From assembly GCA_046732795.1 (NCBI GenBank), contig JBKPNV010000044.1, positions 1-64,000 of the forward strand: a DNA stretch of 64,000 nucleotides. The letters are read 5' to 3'. The translations under genes and the position numbers were made by a program. Below are positions 31,315-40,282 of the stretch, in pieces. Below the pieces are notes generated by a model. It ran no database searches, was not told the DNA's origin, and was given only the letters and a program-made list of their open reading frames with translations. This stretch comes from Gp6-AA40 sp046732795 (GTDB lineage: Bacteria > Acidobacteriota > Vicinamibacteria > Vicinamibacterales > UBA2999). Positions within the stretch are counted from its first letter, which is position 1. Every line of letters begins with the position of its first letter.

Positions 31315-32210
31315 CACCGGGTGTGATTTCCGGTAACCGACGGCCAAAGATCACGGCTAAGGCACCGCAGGCAACTGCAGGCAAAAAGCGAGCGGAAATC
31401 ACACCCGGTGTGCTGGTTCTGAAACTCGGTGGGGAGCTGCTCGAAGTACCCGAGGACCTCGCTGCGATTGCGAAAGCGATAGCGAAGCTCGCCGAGCACG
31501 CGTCGCTGGTCGTCGTTCATGGCGGCGGTCGGGAGATCGACTCCGCGCTCAATGCGGCGGGCATCCCCAGACAGCAGATCGATGGCCTGCGAGTCACGGA
31601 CTCCCGGACGCTCGACGTAGTCGTCTCCGTACTCGCCGGCGCCATCAATACGCGACTGGTCGCGGCGGTGCGGCGCGCGGGTGCATCCCCTGTCGGCTTG
31701 ACCGGTGCCGACGCCACCGTCGCGACGGTGAAGCGCGCCGCGCCGATCGTCACCGTCAGCGGTGATCGCGTCGATCTTGGGTTGGTGGGCGCCCCGGTTC
31801 GCAACGGCACACCGCGCCTGCTGACCGATCTGGTGGCGCAGGGGTACGTGCCCATCATCGCGTGCATTGGCGCCACGCGCGACGGCCAGCTGCTGAACGT
31901 GAATGCCGACACGCTGGCTTCGCATCTTGCGTCGGCGCTTCGGGCCACCCGGCTCGTGATCGCCGGCGGGACCGCGGGAGTGCTCGACGAGCTCGGGCAA
32001 ACGATCGAGCGACTCACTGTCCGCGACGCCGCGCGCCTGGTGAAGACGGGCACGGCCAACAAGGGCATGGTGGCAAAGCTGCAGGCGTGTCGCGCAGCGT
32101 TGCAGGCGGGTGTCGGCGATGTCGTCATCGCCGACGGCAGGAAGACTCGGCTCGCCACCCTGGCCGATTCCTCCGCGCGGCTCACAGGGTGCACGCAGGT
32201 GGTGCGATGA
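31311..32210 (+). CDS. argB: Acetylglutamate kinase ArgB with repeat-derived N-terminal extension
   Basis: Phosphorylates N-acetylglutamate with ATP. From residue 34 the protein is a standard amino-acid kinase: VLVLKLGGELLE, VVVHGGGREIDSAL, DGLRVTD, and near the C-terminus DAARLVKTGTANKGMVAKLQA. Residues 2-33 (basic, with MTPGVISG at the start and AEITPG at the end) are encoded by a 98-bp hairpin element and have no counterpart in the family. GTG at 31410 would start exactly at the conserved part. ATGA overlaps join it to argC and argD. Confidence 0.92.
   Translation: MTPGVISGNRRPKITAKAPQATAGKKRAEITPGVLVLKLGGELLEVPEDLAAIAKAIAKLAEHASLVVVHGGGREIDSALNAAGIPRQQIDGLRVTDSRTLDVVVSVLAGAINTRLVAAVRRAGASPVGLTGADATVATVKRAAPIVTVSGDRVDLGLVGAPVRNGTPRLLTDLVAQGYVPIIACIGATRDGQLLNVNADTLASHLASALRATRLVIAGGTAGVLDELGQTIERLTVRDAARLVKTGTANKGMVAKLQACRAALQAGVGDVVIADGRKTRLATLADSSARLTGCTQVVR
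31314..31411. repeat. Perfect 19-bp inverted repeat with 60-nt loop at the argB start
   Basis: Arms at 31314-31332 (ACACCGGGTGTGATTTCCG) and 31393-31411 (its exact reverse complement) flank 60 nt rich in the words GGC and GCA. The whole lies in frame inside argB. It could be a small mobile palindromic element that inserted at the initiation codon, or an RNA hairpin that sets argB expression. Confidence 0.85.
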
Positions 32211-33421
32211 AAACGACTTTTGACAGCATACAAACGCGAGAGTCCCAGTACGTCCTTCACACCTACCGCCGCCAGCCGGTGGCGTTCGTGCGAGGGAAGG
32301 GCCCGCGTTTGTACGATGTTGACGGCCGTGAGTACCTCGATTTGGTGTCCGGCATCGGTGTGGCCTCGTTGGGTCATGCCCACCCGGGTCTGGCCGCGGC
32401 GATAGCGGATCAAGCGATGACGCTGCTGCACACCTCGAACCTGTACTATCACCCGTTCCAGGCGGAGGCCGCCGCGCGTTTGGCGACGCTCTCCGGCTTG
32501 TCACGCGCGTTCTTCTGCAACAGCGGCACTGAGGCCAACGAAGCCTGCCTCAAGTTTGCGCGACGCTACTGGTATACGCAGGGAGTCAAGGAACGCACCG
32601 CATTTGTCGCAGTCGAGCACGCGTTCGCGGGTCGTACGATGGGCGCGTTGTCGGTGACGTACGACGAACACTACCGCACACCGTTCGAGCCGCTGCTCGG
32701 GCCCGTCACATTCGTCGACCCCAACTCTCCCGACGCGCTGTACACGGCGGTCAACGAGAACACGGCCGCCGTCATTGCCGAACCCATTCGAGGGGAAGGC
32801 GGTGTCCGACCGCTGCCGCGCGCGTTCTCCGACGCGATCGCCGATGTCTGCCGTCGCACGGGGACTCTGCTCATCGCCGACGAGGTGCAGACAGGGCTCG
32901 GCCGAACGGGCCATCCTTTCCATTTCCGGGCACTCGGATGGGCGCCGGATTTGGTGTCGGTAGGAAAGGCGCTTGGTTCGGGTGTTCCGGTGGGCGCGGC
33001 GCTGGTCGCCGAACGGGTCGCCGCCACCATCTCGACGGGAGATCACGGTAGTACCTACGGCGGAAATCTTCTCGCCACGCGTGCCGCCGCATTCTTCCTG
33101 GAAGAACTCATGGACCGCGGTCTGATCGACCACGTGCGCTCGGTTGGCGATCATCTCGAGCAACAACTGCGGACCTTGGCGCTCAAGCACCCGGTCATCG
33201 TGGAAGTGCGCGGGGCCGGCTTGATGCGCGGCATTGAGCTTCGCATCGATGCGGGCCCGGTCGTCGACCTGGCGCGGGAACGAGGCCTGCTCGTCAATCG
33301 CACCAACGAGAAAGTCGTTCGGCTGCTGCCGCCCCTGACGATCTCGGCAGCCGATCTCGATCAGGGGATCAGCATTCTCGATGAGGTTTTGGCGGCAGTC
33401 CCCGCCGAGGTGCACGCATGA
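32207..33421 (+). CDS. argD: Acetylornithine aminotransferase ArgD
   Basis: PLP enzyme (class III aminotransferase) making N-acetylornithine. The ATG at 32207 overlaps the argB stop (ATGA) and gives 404 residues; longer in-frame readings run through argB and are rejected. Motifs: CNSGTEANEACLK (104-116), VAVEHAFAGRT, the PLP-contact DEVQTGLGRTG (225-235), and Schiff-base Lys254 in SVGKALGSG. The C-terminal RLLPPLTIS is typical. Acts also as succinyldiaminopimelate aminotransferase in some bacteria. Confidence 0.95.
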   Translation: MKTTFDSIQTRESQYVLHTYRRQPVAFVRGKGPRLYDVDGREYLDLVSGIGVASLGHAHPGLAAAIADQAMTLLHTSNLYYHPFQAEAAARLATLSGLSRAFFCNSGTEANEACLKFARRYWYTQGVKERTAFVAVEHAFAGRTMGALSVTYDEHYRTPFEPLLGPVTFVDPNSPDALYTAVNENTAAVIAEPIRGEGGVRPLPRAFSDAIADVCRRTGTLLIADEVQTGLGRTGHPFHFRALGWAPDLVSVGKALGSGVPVGAALVAERVAATISTGDHGSTYGGNLLATRAAAFFLEELMDRGLIDHVRSVGDHLEQQLRTLALKHPVIVEVRGAGLMRGIELRIDAGPVVDLARERGLLVNRTNEKVVRLLPPLTISAADLDQGISILDEVLAAVPAEVHA

Positions 33422-34011
33422 ACACGATGTCGCTGGTTGATCCTCACGACTCGAAGTCCATGCCGCAGGCCACCGGAGTCACGGTTGCGGAAACGCACGA
33501 CACGGCTGGCGAGGTGACGATCCGCACGGCACGCGAGTCGGACGTCGACGCGATCTATCGGCTCGTGTTCGAGCACGTGGCCGAAGGACGCCTTCTGCCG
33601 AGAAGTCGTGATGAGATCACGAGTCGCATCGGGCGTTTCGTGGTGGCTGTCGACTGCGGGCACGTGGTCGGGTCTGCCGACCTGGCACCCTTGAGCCGGC
33701 GCGTCGCCGAAGTGCGTTCACTGGTCGTGGACGACGGTGTCCGCTCCTGTGGAATCGGCCGGCAGCTCGTTCACGAACTGGAACGTCGGGCTGTCGTTTC
33801 AGGGTTCGAGACACTGGCGGCGTTCACGCATGCGCCGGGATACTTCGTCCACCTGGGCTTCTCGATCGTGCCGCACACGTGGATACCCGAGAAGATCGAA
33901 GCTGACTGCCGCACATGCTCCCAGTTCCGCCACTGCGGGCAATACGCGGTGATGCTGCCACTCATTCGCACGCACGCGGCGCGCGTGCCTTCCCAATGTG
34001 CTCATGCCTGA
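33418..34011 (+). CDS. GNAT-type N-acetylglutamate synthase (ArgA-like)
   Basis: N-acetyltransferase of 197 residues in the arginine operon, probably acetylating glutamate. The acetyl-CoA site is EVRSLVVDDGVRSCGIGRQLV, with the R/Q-x-x-G-x-G/A pattern. The C-terminal part has HTWIPEKIEADCRTCSQFR followed by HC, a C-x2-C-x5-C cluster like that of stand-alone NAGS proteins. An N-terminal tail of about 33 residues is not conserved; a start at GTG around residue 33 would be compact. ATGA overlap with argD and an overlap with argJ show tight coupling. With argJ present, its role may be to prime or supplement the acetyl cycle. Confidence 0.8.
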   Translation: MNTMSLVDPHDSKSMPQATGVTVAETHDTAGEVTIRTARESDVDAIYRLVFEHVAEGRLLPRSRDEITSRIGRFVVAVDCGHVVGSADLAPLSRRVAEVRSLVVDDGVRSCGIGRQLVHELERRAVVSGFETLAAFTHAPGYFVHLGFSIVPHTWIPEKIEADCRTCSQFRHCGQYAVMLPLIRTHAARVPSQCAHA

Positions 34012-35242
34012 GGCATCGACTCTCCGTGACGTCACTCTCACACCGGTTCACGGCGGCGTCACCGCGCCGCAAGGCTTCCGGTCCGCGGCGCTGCACTGTG
34101 GCATCAAGGCTGCCGCGCAGGCCCTTGATCTCACCGTGATTGCCGCGGACGGGAACGCCTCGGCAGCCGGACTCTTCACGACGAATCTCGCCCAGGCCGC
34201 ACCGGTGCTGGTGTCCAGACAACATCTTCTGCGTACCGGCGGAGTGGCGCGCGCCATCGTGGTCAACAGCGGCTGCGCGAATGCGTGCACCGGCGAACAC
34301 GGTTTGTCGGACGCGACACGCATGGCGACCGAGGTCGCGACCGCGCTTTCATGCGACCCTGCTCTGGTACTGGTCGCGTCTACGGGGGTCATCGGCGTCA
34401 ACCTGAAGATGGATCGTGTGTCGTCCGGGATACGCGCCGCTATTTCCGATCTTGCTCGAGGTAAAGGAAGCGAGACGGCCCGCGCGATCATGACGACCGA
34501 TCCCTTTCCCAAGGAGTACGCGGTCACGGTTCAGACCGCGCGGGGATCGTTCATCGTCGGTGGCACGGCCAAGGGCTCCGGGATGATCGAGCCCAACATG
34601 GCGACGATGCTCGGCTTCCTCACGACTGATGCCCGCGTGGCTCCGGCATTGCTGGACCGCGCGTTGCGGGAGTCGGGCCGCGATACGTTCAATGCCATCA
34701 CCGTCGACGGCGAGTGCTCGACGAATGACTCGCTGTTTGCCCTGGCATCCGGTGCCAGTGGTGTCAGCGTCGATGAGGAGCTCTACCCCGCGCTCCTCGA
34801 AGCATTTTTGACAGTGTCGAGGGAGTTGGCTGTCGGCATCGTCCGCGGCGGCGAGGGCGCGACGAAACTGATCAGCGTGAACGTTCGCAACGCGCGAAGC
34901 GTCGACGATGCGAGGCGGGTTGCGAGGACGATCGCAAACTCGCCGCTCGTCAAGACGGCGGTGCATGGTGCCGACCCCAACTGGGGCCGCATCGTCGCTG
35001 CCGCAGGGCGCGCGGGCGTGAAGTTCGACGTGCAGCGGGCCACGGTGCATGTAGGCGGAGTGCTCTTGTTCGAGAACGGGCTGCCACACGATGATGCCGC
35101 GCCGCTGGCCGCTGAGCACCTGAAGGGCACTGAAATCGATATCGAGGTCAACCTGGGAACCGGCGGACATGGCTCGGCGACCATCTGGACCTGTGATCTG
35201 AGCGCCGAGTACGTCCGGATCAACGGCGAGTATCGAACGTAA
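34004..35242 (+). CDS. argJ: Glutamate N-acetyltransferase/ornithine acetyltransferase ArgJ
   Basis: Recycles the acetyl group from N-acetylornithine to glutamate (and in bifunctional forms acetylates glutamate from acetyl-CoA). 412 residues from the ATG at 34004; an in-frame GTG two codons earlier is also possible. The self-cleavage site is in MIEPNMATMLGFLTTD, where Thr201 becomes the nucleophile at the new beta-subunit N-terminus. Other family blocks are STGVIGVNLKMDR, TFNAITVDGECSTNDS and KTAVHGADPNWGR. Overlaps the end of the GNAT gene and stops 1 nt before argF. Confidence 0.95.
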   Translation: MPEASTLRDVTLTPVHGGVTAPQGFRSAALHCGIKAAAQALDLTVIAADGNASAAGLFTTNLAQAAPVLVSRQHLLRTGGVARAIVVNSGCANACTGEHGLSDATRMATEVATALSCDPALVLVASTGVIGVNLKMDRVSSGIRAAISDLARGKGSETARAIMTTDPFPKEYAVTVQTARGSFIVGGTAKGSGMIEPNMATMLGFLTTDARVAPALLDRALRESGRDTFNAITVDGECSTNDSLFALASGASGVSVDEELYPALLEAFLTVSRELAVGIVRGGEGATKLISVNVRNARSVDDARRVARTIANSPLVKTAVHGADPNWGRIVAAAGRAGVKFDVQRATVHVGGVLLFENGLPHDDAAPLAAEHLKGTEIDIEVNLGTGGHGSATIWTCDLSAEYVRINGEYRT

Positions 35243-35243
35243 A

Positions 35244-36194
35244 ATGGATAGCGCTGCACCGGCCCGCTTCGCCAAGGACTTCCTGTCGATCCTCGATCTG
35301 TCCCCCGTCGATTTGGATCGGCTCCTGCGCATCTCGGCACAGATGAAGGCCGACCGGCGCCTGGGCCCGCAAGCACCATCGGCGACCGCGCTAGCGGGAC
35401 TGCATGTCGCCTTGCTCTTCGAGAAGCCATCGTTGCGAACGCGCTCGACATTCGAAATCGCCGTCCGGGAGCTCGGCGGCGATACGCTCCATCTACCGGC
35501 GACGTTGGCGGAGGGCACACGCGAGCCGCTCCAGGACATCGCCCGAAACCTGGAGCGATGGGTGCGAGCGCTCGTGATTCGAACCTTTGCACAGGAGAAG
35601 GCGGCGACCCTGGCTGCAGCAGGCCGCAATCTTCACGTCATCAACGCGCTGACCGACGAGGAGCACCCCTGCCAGGCGCTGGCCGATGCCTTCACGCTGC
35701 GTGAGCATTGGGGAGAGTGTCGCGGACGCACGGTCGCCTTCGTCGGCGATGGAAACAATGTCGCCACATCGCTGGCGCAGGTCGCCTGCATGCTCGGCAT
35801 CACGGTTCATGTGGCCTCCCCGCACGACTACGAGCTTCCGGATACGGTCGTAAACGACGTGAACCAGATCGCGAGAGACGGCGCCAGGATCCGTCGTTTC
35901 GAGGATCCTCGAGACGCTGTTGCCGGTGTCCACGCCGTGTACACGGATGTATGGGCATCGATGGGCGAAGAGGCAGAGGCGGAAGAGCGGCGGCGAGTCT
36001 TCGCGCCATATCAGGTGAACGGCGAACTCATGGCCGCCGCAGCACCAGGTGCGCTCTTCATGCACTGCCTGCCCGCCCATCGTGGCGAAGAGGTCACCTC
36101 AGACGTCATCGACTCATCGGTGTCGGTCGTCTTCGATCAAGCCGAGAATCGACTCCACACGCAGAAGGCGTTGTTGTCGGTGCTGCTCGGATAA
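35244..36194 (+). CDS. argF: Ornithine carbamoyltransferase ArgF
   Basis: Makes citrulline from ornithine and carbamoyl phosphate. The 316-residue protein carries the carbamoyl-phosphate loop SLRTRS (63-68), HPCQALAD (141-148), the ornithine-binding DVWASMGEE, and HCLPAHRGEE. These ornithine-loop residues argue for the ordinary enzyme rather than the N-acetyl or N-succinyl-ornithine variants, which matters because the ArgG in the neighbouring operon is abnormal. Starts right after argJ; last gene of the operon, 35 nt before an acyl-CoA ligase gene. Confidence 0.92.
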   Translation: MDSAAPARFAKDFLSILDLSPVDLDRLLRISAQMKADRRLGPQAPSATALAGLHVALLFEKPSLRTRSTFEIAVRELGGDTLHLPATLAEGTREPLQDIARNLERWVRALVIRTFAQEKAATLAAAGRNLHVINALTDEEHPCQALADAFTLREHWGECRGRTVAFVGDGNNVATSLAQVACMLGITVHVASPHDYELPDTVVNDVNQIARDGARIRRFEDPRDAVAGVHAVYTDVWASMGEEAEAEERRRVFAPYQVNGELMAAAAPGALFMHCLPAHRGEEVTSDVIDSSVSVVFDQAENRLHTQKALLSVLLG

Positions 36195-36229
36195 GCGGTG
36201 GAGACCGAAGACCGGCATAGAATTTCTCC

Positions 36230-37927
36230 GTGAAGCCCTGGCTGGCGCACTACGACCGCGACGTCCCTCATTCGCTGACTCCCTATCCCGATCTCACGCT
36301 GCTCGACTATCTGTCGAAGCTCGCGCGCGAACACGGTGACAAAACGGCTCTGCTTTTCAAGGGCTCGACCATGTCGTATGGCCAGCTCGAGGCCGCGAGC
36401 ACCGCGCTGTCAGCAGCATTGTGGAAGCTCGGTGTCCGCAAGGGTGATCGCGTAGCGCTGCTGCTGCCCAATTGTCCGCAGTTTCTCGTCGCGCAGTTCG
36501 CCGCCTGGAAAGTGGGCGCGGTCGTCGTGGGCGTCAATCCCACCTATTCCGAGCGCGAACTCGAACAGACGCTCGACGCGGCGCACGCCCAGACCATCGT
36601 CACGCTGACCGCCTTCTACGAGCGCGTGAAACGCGTTCAGGGACGAGTCGGTCTTCGCCACATCATCGCGACCTCGATCAAAGACTATCTGCCGCCGTTC
36701 CTGCGAGTGCTCTTTACGGTTTTCAAAGAGCGCAAGGAGGGGCACCGCATTCGCCTCGCCAGCGGGGATCACTGGATGGGCGGCCTTATTCGCGAGCACA
36801 CCGGTAGCGCGCGACCGGCCGTCGAGGTCGGTCCCGGCGATCAGGCCGTCATTCTGTCGAGTGGCGGGACGACAGGGACGCCGAAGGGCGTCGTCGGGCT
36901 GCACAGGCATTACATTGCCGCGGGCCGGCAGCTGTACGCATGGACGAAATCGGCAACGAGGGCATGGGTCGACGTCATCATGCTGCCGCTGCCGCTGTTC
37001 CATGTCTATGCCAACGTCGGCGTGCAGCCGCTCGCGTTCCTCGGCCCGAACCCGATTTCGCTCATCCCGAATCCGCGCGACATCGGCGACCTGCTGAAGA
37101 CGATCCACTCAGTGAAGCCGGCTTTCTTCAATGGCGTGCCAACGCTGTACACCGCGATGCTGAACCATCCACGGGTTCGCGCGGGCACGATCGATCTCAG
37201 TTCGATCAAGCTGTGCTTCTCCGGCGCTGCGGCACTGATGGCCGAGACGAAGCGTCAGTTCGAAGAGAAGACAGGCGCCCGGATTATCGAGGGGTACTCG
37301 CTGACTGAAGGCATGATGGCGTGCTGCGTGAATCCGGTACAAGGTACCAACAAGACCGGATCCATCGGCATGCCGCTTCCCGACGTCGAGGTCCGGATCG
37401 TCGATGCAGACAGCGGCGTCGGCGAACTGCCTGTCGGGCAGGTCGGCGAAATGATCATGCACGCGCCGCAATACATGTCGGAGTATTGCAACAATCCGCT
37501 CGAGACCGCCGAAGCGCTTCGCGTGCATGACGATGGCCGCACGTGGCTGCACACCGGCGACCTCGCATACATGGACGAGGACGGGTACGTGTTCCTGGTG
37601 GACCGCAAGAAGGACATGTTGAAGACCAGCGGGTTTCAAGTATGGCCGCGAGAGATTGAGGAGGTGATCTCCGCTCACCCTGCTGTACTCGAAGTCGGTG
37701 TCGCTGGCGTGCCGGATCAAGTGAAAGGAGAAGTCGCGAAGGCGTGGATCGTCCTGAAGACCGGTGTCGCTCCACCGACGGCAGACGAAATTCGCACGTA
37801 TTGTCGTCAACGGCTGGCGCCGTACAAAGTGCCCGCACACGTTGAATTCCGGAACGCACTGCCGAAAACGATGGTCGGAAAAGTTCTGCGGCGAGCACTC
37901 GTGGCTGAGGCGGCCCGGTCTAACTGA
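36230..37927 (+). CDS. Long-chain fatty acid-CoA ligase (FadD-like AMP-forming)
   Basis: Adenylate-forming ligase of 565 residues activating a carboxylic acid, probably a fatty acid, to its CoA ester. Motifs: P-loop-like LSSGGTTGTPKGVV, GYSLTEG (A4), HTGDLAYMDEDGYVFLVDRKKDML (broken as HTGDLAYMDEDG and VDRKKDMLK), and a C-terminal KTMVGKVLRR catalytic lysine. The start is GTG at 36230. The protein also keeps the VVGVNPTYSERELEQTL segment typical of FadD. It converges with pxpA and the two genes overlap by 8 nt at their 3' ends. Confidence 0.9.
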   Translation: MKPWLAHYDRDVPHSLTPYPDLTLLDYLSKLAREHGDKTALLFKGSTMSYGQLEAASTALSAALWKLGVRKGDRVALLLPNCPQFLVAQFAAWKVGAVVVGVNPTYSERELEQTLDAAHAQTIVTLTAFYERVKRVQGRVGLRHIIATSIKDYLPPFLRVLFTVFKERKEGHRIRLASGDHWMGGLIREHTGSARPAVEVGPGDQAVILSSGGTTGTPKGVVGLHRHYIAAGRQLYAWTKSATRAWVDVIMLPLPLFHVYANVGVQPLAFLGPNPISLIPNPRDIGDLLKTIHSVKPAFFNGVPTLYTAMLNHPRVRAGTIDLSSIKLCFSGAAALMAETKRQFEEKTGARIIEGYSLTEGMMACCVNPVQGTNKTGSIGMPLPDVEVRIVDADSGVGELPVGQVGEMIMHAPQYMSEYCNNPLETAEALRVHDDGRTWLHTGDLAYMDEDGYVFLVDRKKDMLKTSGFQVWPREIEEVISAHPAVLEVGVAGVPDQVKGEVAKAWIVLKTGVAPPTADEIRTYCRQRLAPYKVPAHVEFRNALPKTMVGKVLRRALVAEAARSN

Positions 37928-38681
37928 CGCCGACCGGCTGAATGACGACGCCCGCCCGGGTCAACGCCTGCCGCATGCGCGACGCCAACGACGCCGCTCC
38001 CGGCGTGTCCCCGTGAACGCAAATGGTGTCGATGTCGAGCACCAGTCGCGATCCGTCAATCGCGGTGATGACACGGTCCCGCGCCATTGAGACGGCCCGG
38101 GTCACCACCACCTCGGGATCCTCGATAACAGCGCCCGCCTCGTGTCGCGGCACGAGCGTGCCGTCAGACCGATAGGCACGATCGGCAAACCCTTCACGTG
38201 CAGTCTTGAGACCGCACCTCTGGCCTGCGGCGACGAGTTCGGATCCGGGGAGGCCAAACAGAATCAGTGTCCGGTCTACGGCCGCGGTTGCGCGCGCAAT
38301 TGCGTCTGCTATGGCGCGATCGCGAACCGCCATGTTGTAGAGAGCGCCGTGAGCCTTCACGTGCTGAAGACGAATTCCTTGAGCCGCGGCAACCGCCGAC
38401 AGTGCTCCAATCTGATACACAACGAGATCTTCGATCTCACGCGGTGTCGCTCGAATGTCTCGTCGGCCGAAGCCAACTAGATCGGGGAACCCAGGGTGAG
38501 CACCTATCGACACTTCATGCTGTCGAGCCAGAGAAACCGTCTCGCGCATCACACCTGGGTCGCCTGCATGAAAACCACACGCAACGCTCGCCGACGTAAT
38601 GGCGGGCATCAAAAGGGCGTCCTGGCCGAGCTTGTAAGCCCCGAAGGACTCCCCCATATCCGCATTGAGATCCAAACGCAT
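37920..38681 (-). CDS. pxpA: 5-oxoprolinase subunit A (LamB/YcsF family)
   Basis: Component of the ATP-dependent 5-oxoprolinase that opens pyroglutamate. The 253-residue protein has the family start DLNADMGESFG, the segment ACGFHAGDP, IGAHPGFPD, VKAHGALYN and the C-terminal DTICVHGDTPGA. PxpB and PxpC are not next to it, which is unusual since the three usually form an operon; they may be elsewhere. Convergent with the acyl-CoA ligase gene, overlapping it by 8 nt. Confidence 0.9.
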   Translation of the reverse strand: MRLDLNADMGESFGAYKLGQDALLMPAITSASVACGFHAGDPGVMRETVSLARQHEVSIGAHPGFPDLVGFGRRDIRATPREIEDLVVYQIGALSAVAAAQGIRLQHVKAHGALYNMAVRDRAIADAIARATAAVDRTLILFGLPGSELVAAGQRCGLKTAREGFADRAYRSDGTLVPRHEAGAVIEDPEVVVTRAVSMARDRVITAIDGSRLVLDIDTICVHGDTPGAASLASRMRQALTRAGVVIQPVGVS

Positions 38682-38905
38682 TACTGTGAAGACAGTCGTG
38701 TAATTCTTCCCACGTTCCTCGCCACGGTAAAAACACGCACTACACGATTTTCTTAGAGAAACATGCCGGCACGTGCATTGCCTCTTTATCGAGGGTCGGC
38801 CTGTGGTTTACGGCAGGGCGCCGTAAATGCTGGGGGGAGCCAGGCTGGCATTTGCAGGATGGGGCACTCTTAATCGGGCGCCCCGTCCTGTATTCTTTTT
38901 TAGCC
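38682..38905. other. Intergenic region with a stem followed by a T-run
   Basis: No credible gene. A 9-bp stem (GGATGGGGC with GCCCCGTCC, 38857-38888, one G-T pair) is followed on the + strand by TATTCTTTTTT, resembling an intrinsic terminator, but no + strand gene ends just upstream. Read on the - strand it lies after the DGQHR gene, where the T-run is on the wrong side. Confidence 0.4.
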
Positions 38906-40036
38906 CTAAACGCCCGCCCCCTCAGGGTATTCAAGAGCCAACTTCAGTTCCCGCGCGAGCGAGTCCACGGTCGTTCCCGCGCGTTTCCAGACACCCTCGC
39001 TCTCAAACCGTACGTTGCCGATACGCCGACCCCACGGAGCCATCACGCGGCCAATTGCCCGATAATCGCTGCGGTCTGCATGTTCCTGGTCGAGACGCCG
39101 CACGACATCGGGGGCAACGCGAATGAAGGCGCGCAACGCGGTCGCTGACTTGATGCTGTACTTGCGCCCATTCCACGCGACGCCAAACACCACTGACACC
39201 TGCTTGAAATAATTCACGAAGAACCTTTTCGATTCCTCGCGGAAGTCGGCGGCCTTGCGCGGACCACCAAACGCATCGCTCGCGAAGAGCTTCTTGAGCT
39301 CCTGGGCCAGCGGCGCCTGTGCAACACGTCCATGGCCGACGCCGAGCAGCTTGATCTCGCCTTTCAATGGAGAATCCTCGCGATCGTTCAGCGCCCGGAC
39401 GACATCGTGCGCCGCCGCCAACGCATCGTCGCGATACAACTGCCGTCCGGAGAGGCTCACCAGGTGCGATGCATTCAGGCGGGTGTGCTTGGCGTTGATC
39501 GTCACAAACATCTGAACGACGTGGTCTTCCGGCAAACGGTCGAAGATGATGGCTGGGACCGTGAAGTCCTCGTCCTTGATGTTGTCGATATCGGCATGCA
39601 ACGCGAGCAGGCGATGCTGGCCGTCAATGGCACGGAGGATGCCTTCGCGCTCGGGCACTTTCAGGCGGCCGATTGCAGCGCCGTCTGACGCGGGCTCGAA
39701 CGTGAGCTTCTCGTCACACGAGATGATGACTGCTCCGGCGATGGAGGGAAGATCGCGCGCCTGTCGGCACTGCTCGTAATACTGGACGAGTTCGTCGATT
39801 TTTCGCCTGATGATCTGCCGCTGGTACGCCTTCTCGCTCGACGCAATACGACGCTCGAGGAGATCCCAATTCACCTTCGACGGTGTCTTCTTATTGCCGC
39901 CACGGACCGGCTGCCCGGCGTCCCCGTAGTTCAGCACTTCGAAGCGCACAAGCTTGTCGATGTCTCCTGCGGTCAGCGAGGCCTGGTAAAACCGGACCCC
40001 GAACTGCTGCATACGGATGGCGGCCACGTTAATCAT
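38906..40036 (-). CDS. DGQHR domain protein (DndB/DpdB-like)
   Basis: A 376-residue protein with the diagnostic DGQHR at 138-142 (LRAIDGQHRLLAL), flanked by VPAIIFDRLPEDH and TINAKHTRLNASHL, all typical of the family that includes DndB (regulator of DNA phosphorothioation) and DpdB (7-deazaguanine DNA modification). The family shows distant ParB/Srx-like relation. Start set at 40036 because a promoter (TTGAGA-18-TACAAT, 40111-40082) lies between it and a farther ATG at 40111. It stands alone: no dnd, dpd or restriction gene is near. Possibly an orphan defence component or a foreign gene acquired singly. Confidence 0.85.
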   Translation of the reverse strand: MINVAAIRMQQFGVRFYQASLTAGDIDKLVRFEVLNYGDAGQPVRGGNKKTPSKVNWDLLERRIASSEKAYQRQIIRRKIDELVQYYEQCRQARDLPSIAGAVIISCDEKLTFEPASDGAAIGRLKVPEREGILRAIDGQHRLLALHADIDNIKDEDFTVPAIIFDRLPEDHVVQMFVTINAKHTRLNASHLVSLSGRQLYRDDALAAAHDVVRALNDREDSPLKGEIKLLGVGHGRVAQAPLAQELKKLFASDAFGGPRKAADFREESKRFFVNYFKQVSVVFGVAWNGRKYSIKSATALRAFIRVAPDVVRRLDQEHADRSDYRAIGRVMAPWGRRIGNVRFESEGVWKRAGTTVDSLARELKLALEYPEGAGV

Positions 40037-40081
40037 TCGTTTATTTGTCCGTCTGGGAGATTTCGCGCACGGAAGAGGCGA

Positions 40082-40111
40082 ATTGTAGCGGCCAGTCGCC
40101 CATAATCTCAA
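40082..40111 (-). promoter_or_regulatory. Promoter of the DGQHR gene
   Basis: Read on the - strand: -35 TTGAGA (40111-40106), 18-bp spacer, -10 TACAAT (40087-40082). Transcription would start near 40075 and leave a leader of about 39 nt before the ATG at 40036, which decides that start. Confidence 0.55.
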
Positions 40112-40282
40112 CCCGTTTCTGTCGGAATCCCCGATGAGCCAAGCTCTTCCACAATGGAAGGTTCTTCGTTCAAAGCATGGGTTCGGTTGAAGTTAAACGA
40201 ATTGTTCATCTATTCAGCTGATTACCCGTCTACCTGTTTTTGTCATATGCCTGTGCACGGGTCCGCGGACAGGCTGGAGCGC

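Noticed and set aside
38857..38901. Intrinsic terminator for a neighbouring gene
   Set aside because: The T-run is on the plus strand and no plus-strand gene ends close upstream; kept only as a note on the intergenic region.
14711..40036. Link between queC/queD and the DGQHR protein as a deazaguanine DNA-modification system
   Set aside because: The genes are about 23 kb apart and no dpdA-like transglycosylase or other dpd gene is present; queC and queD are explained by queuosine synthesis.
40037..40111. Upstream ATG of the DGQHR protein at 40111
   Set aside because: A promoter (TTGAGA-18-TACAAT) lies downstream of that ATG, so the message cannot include it.
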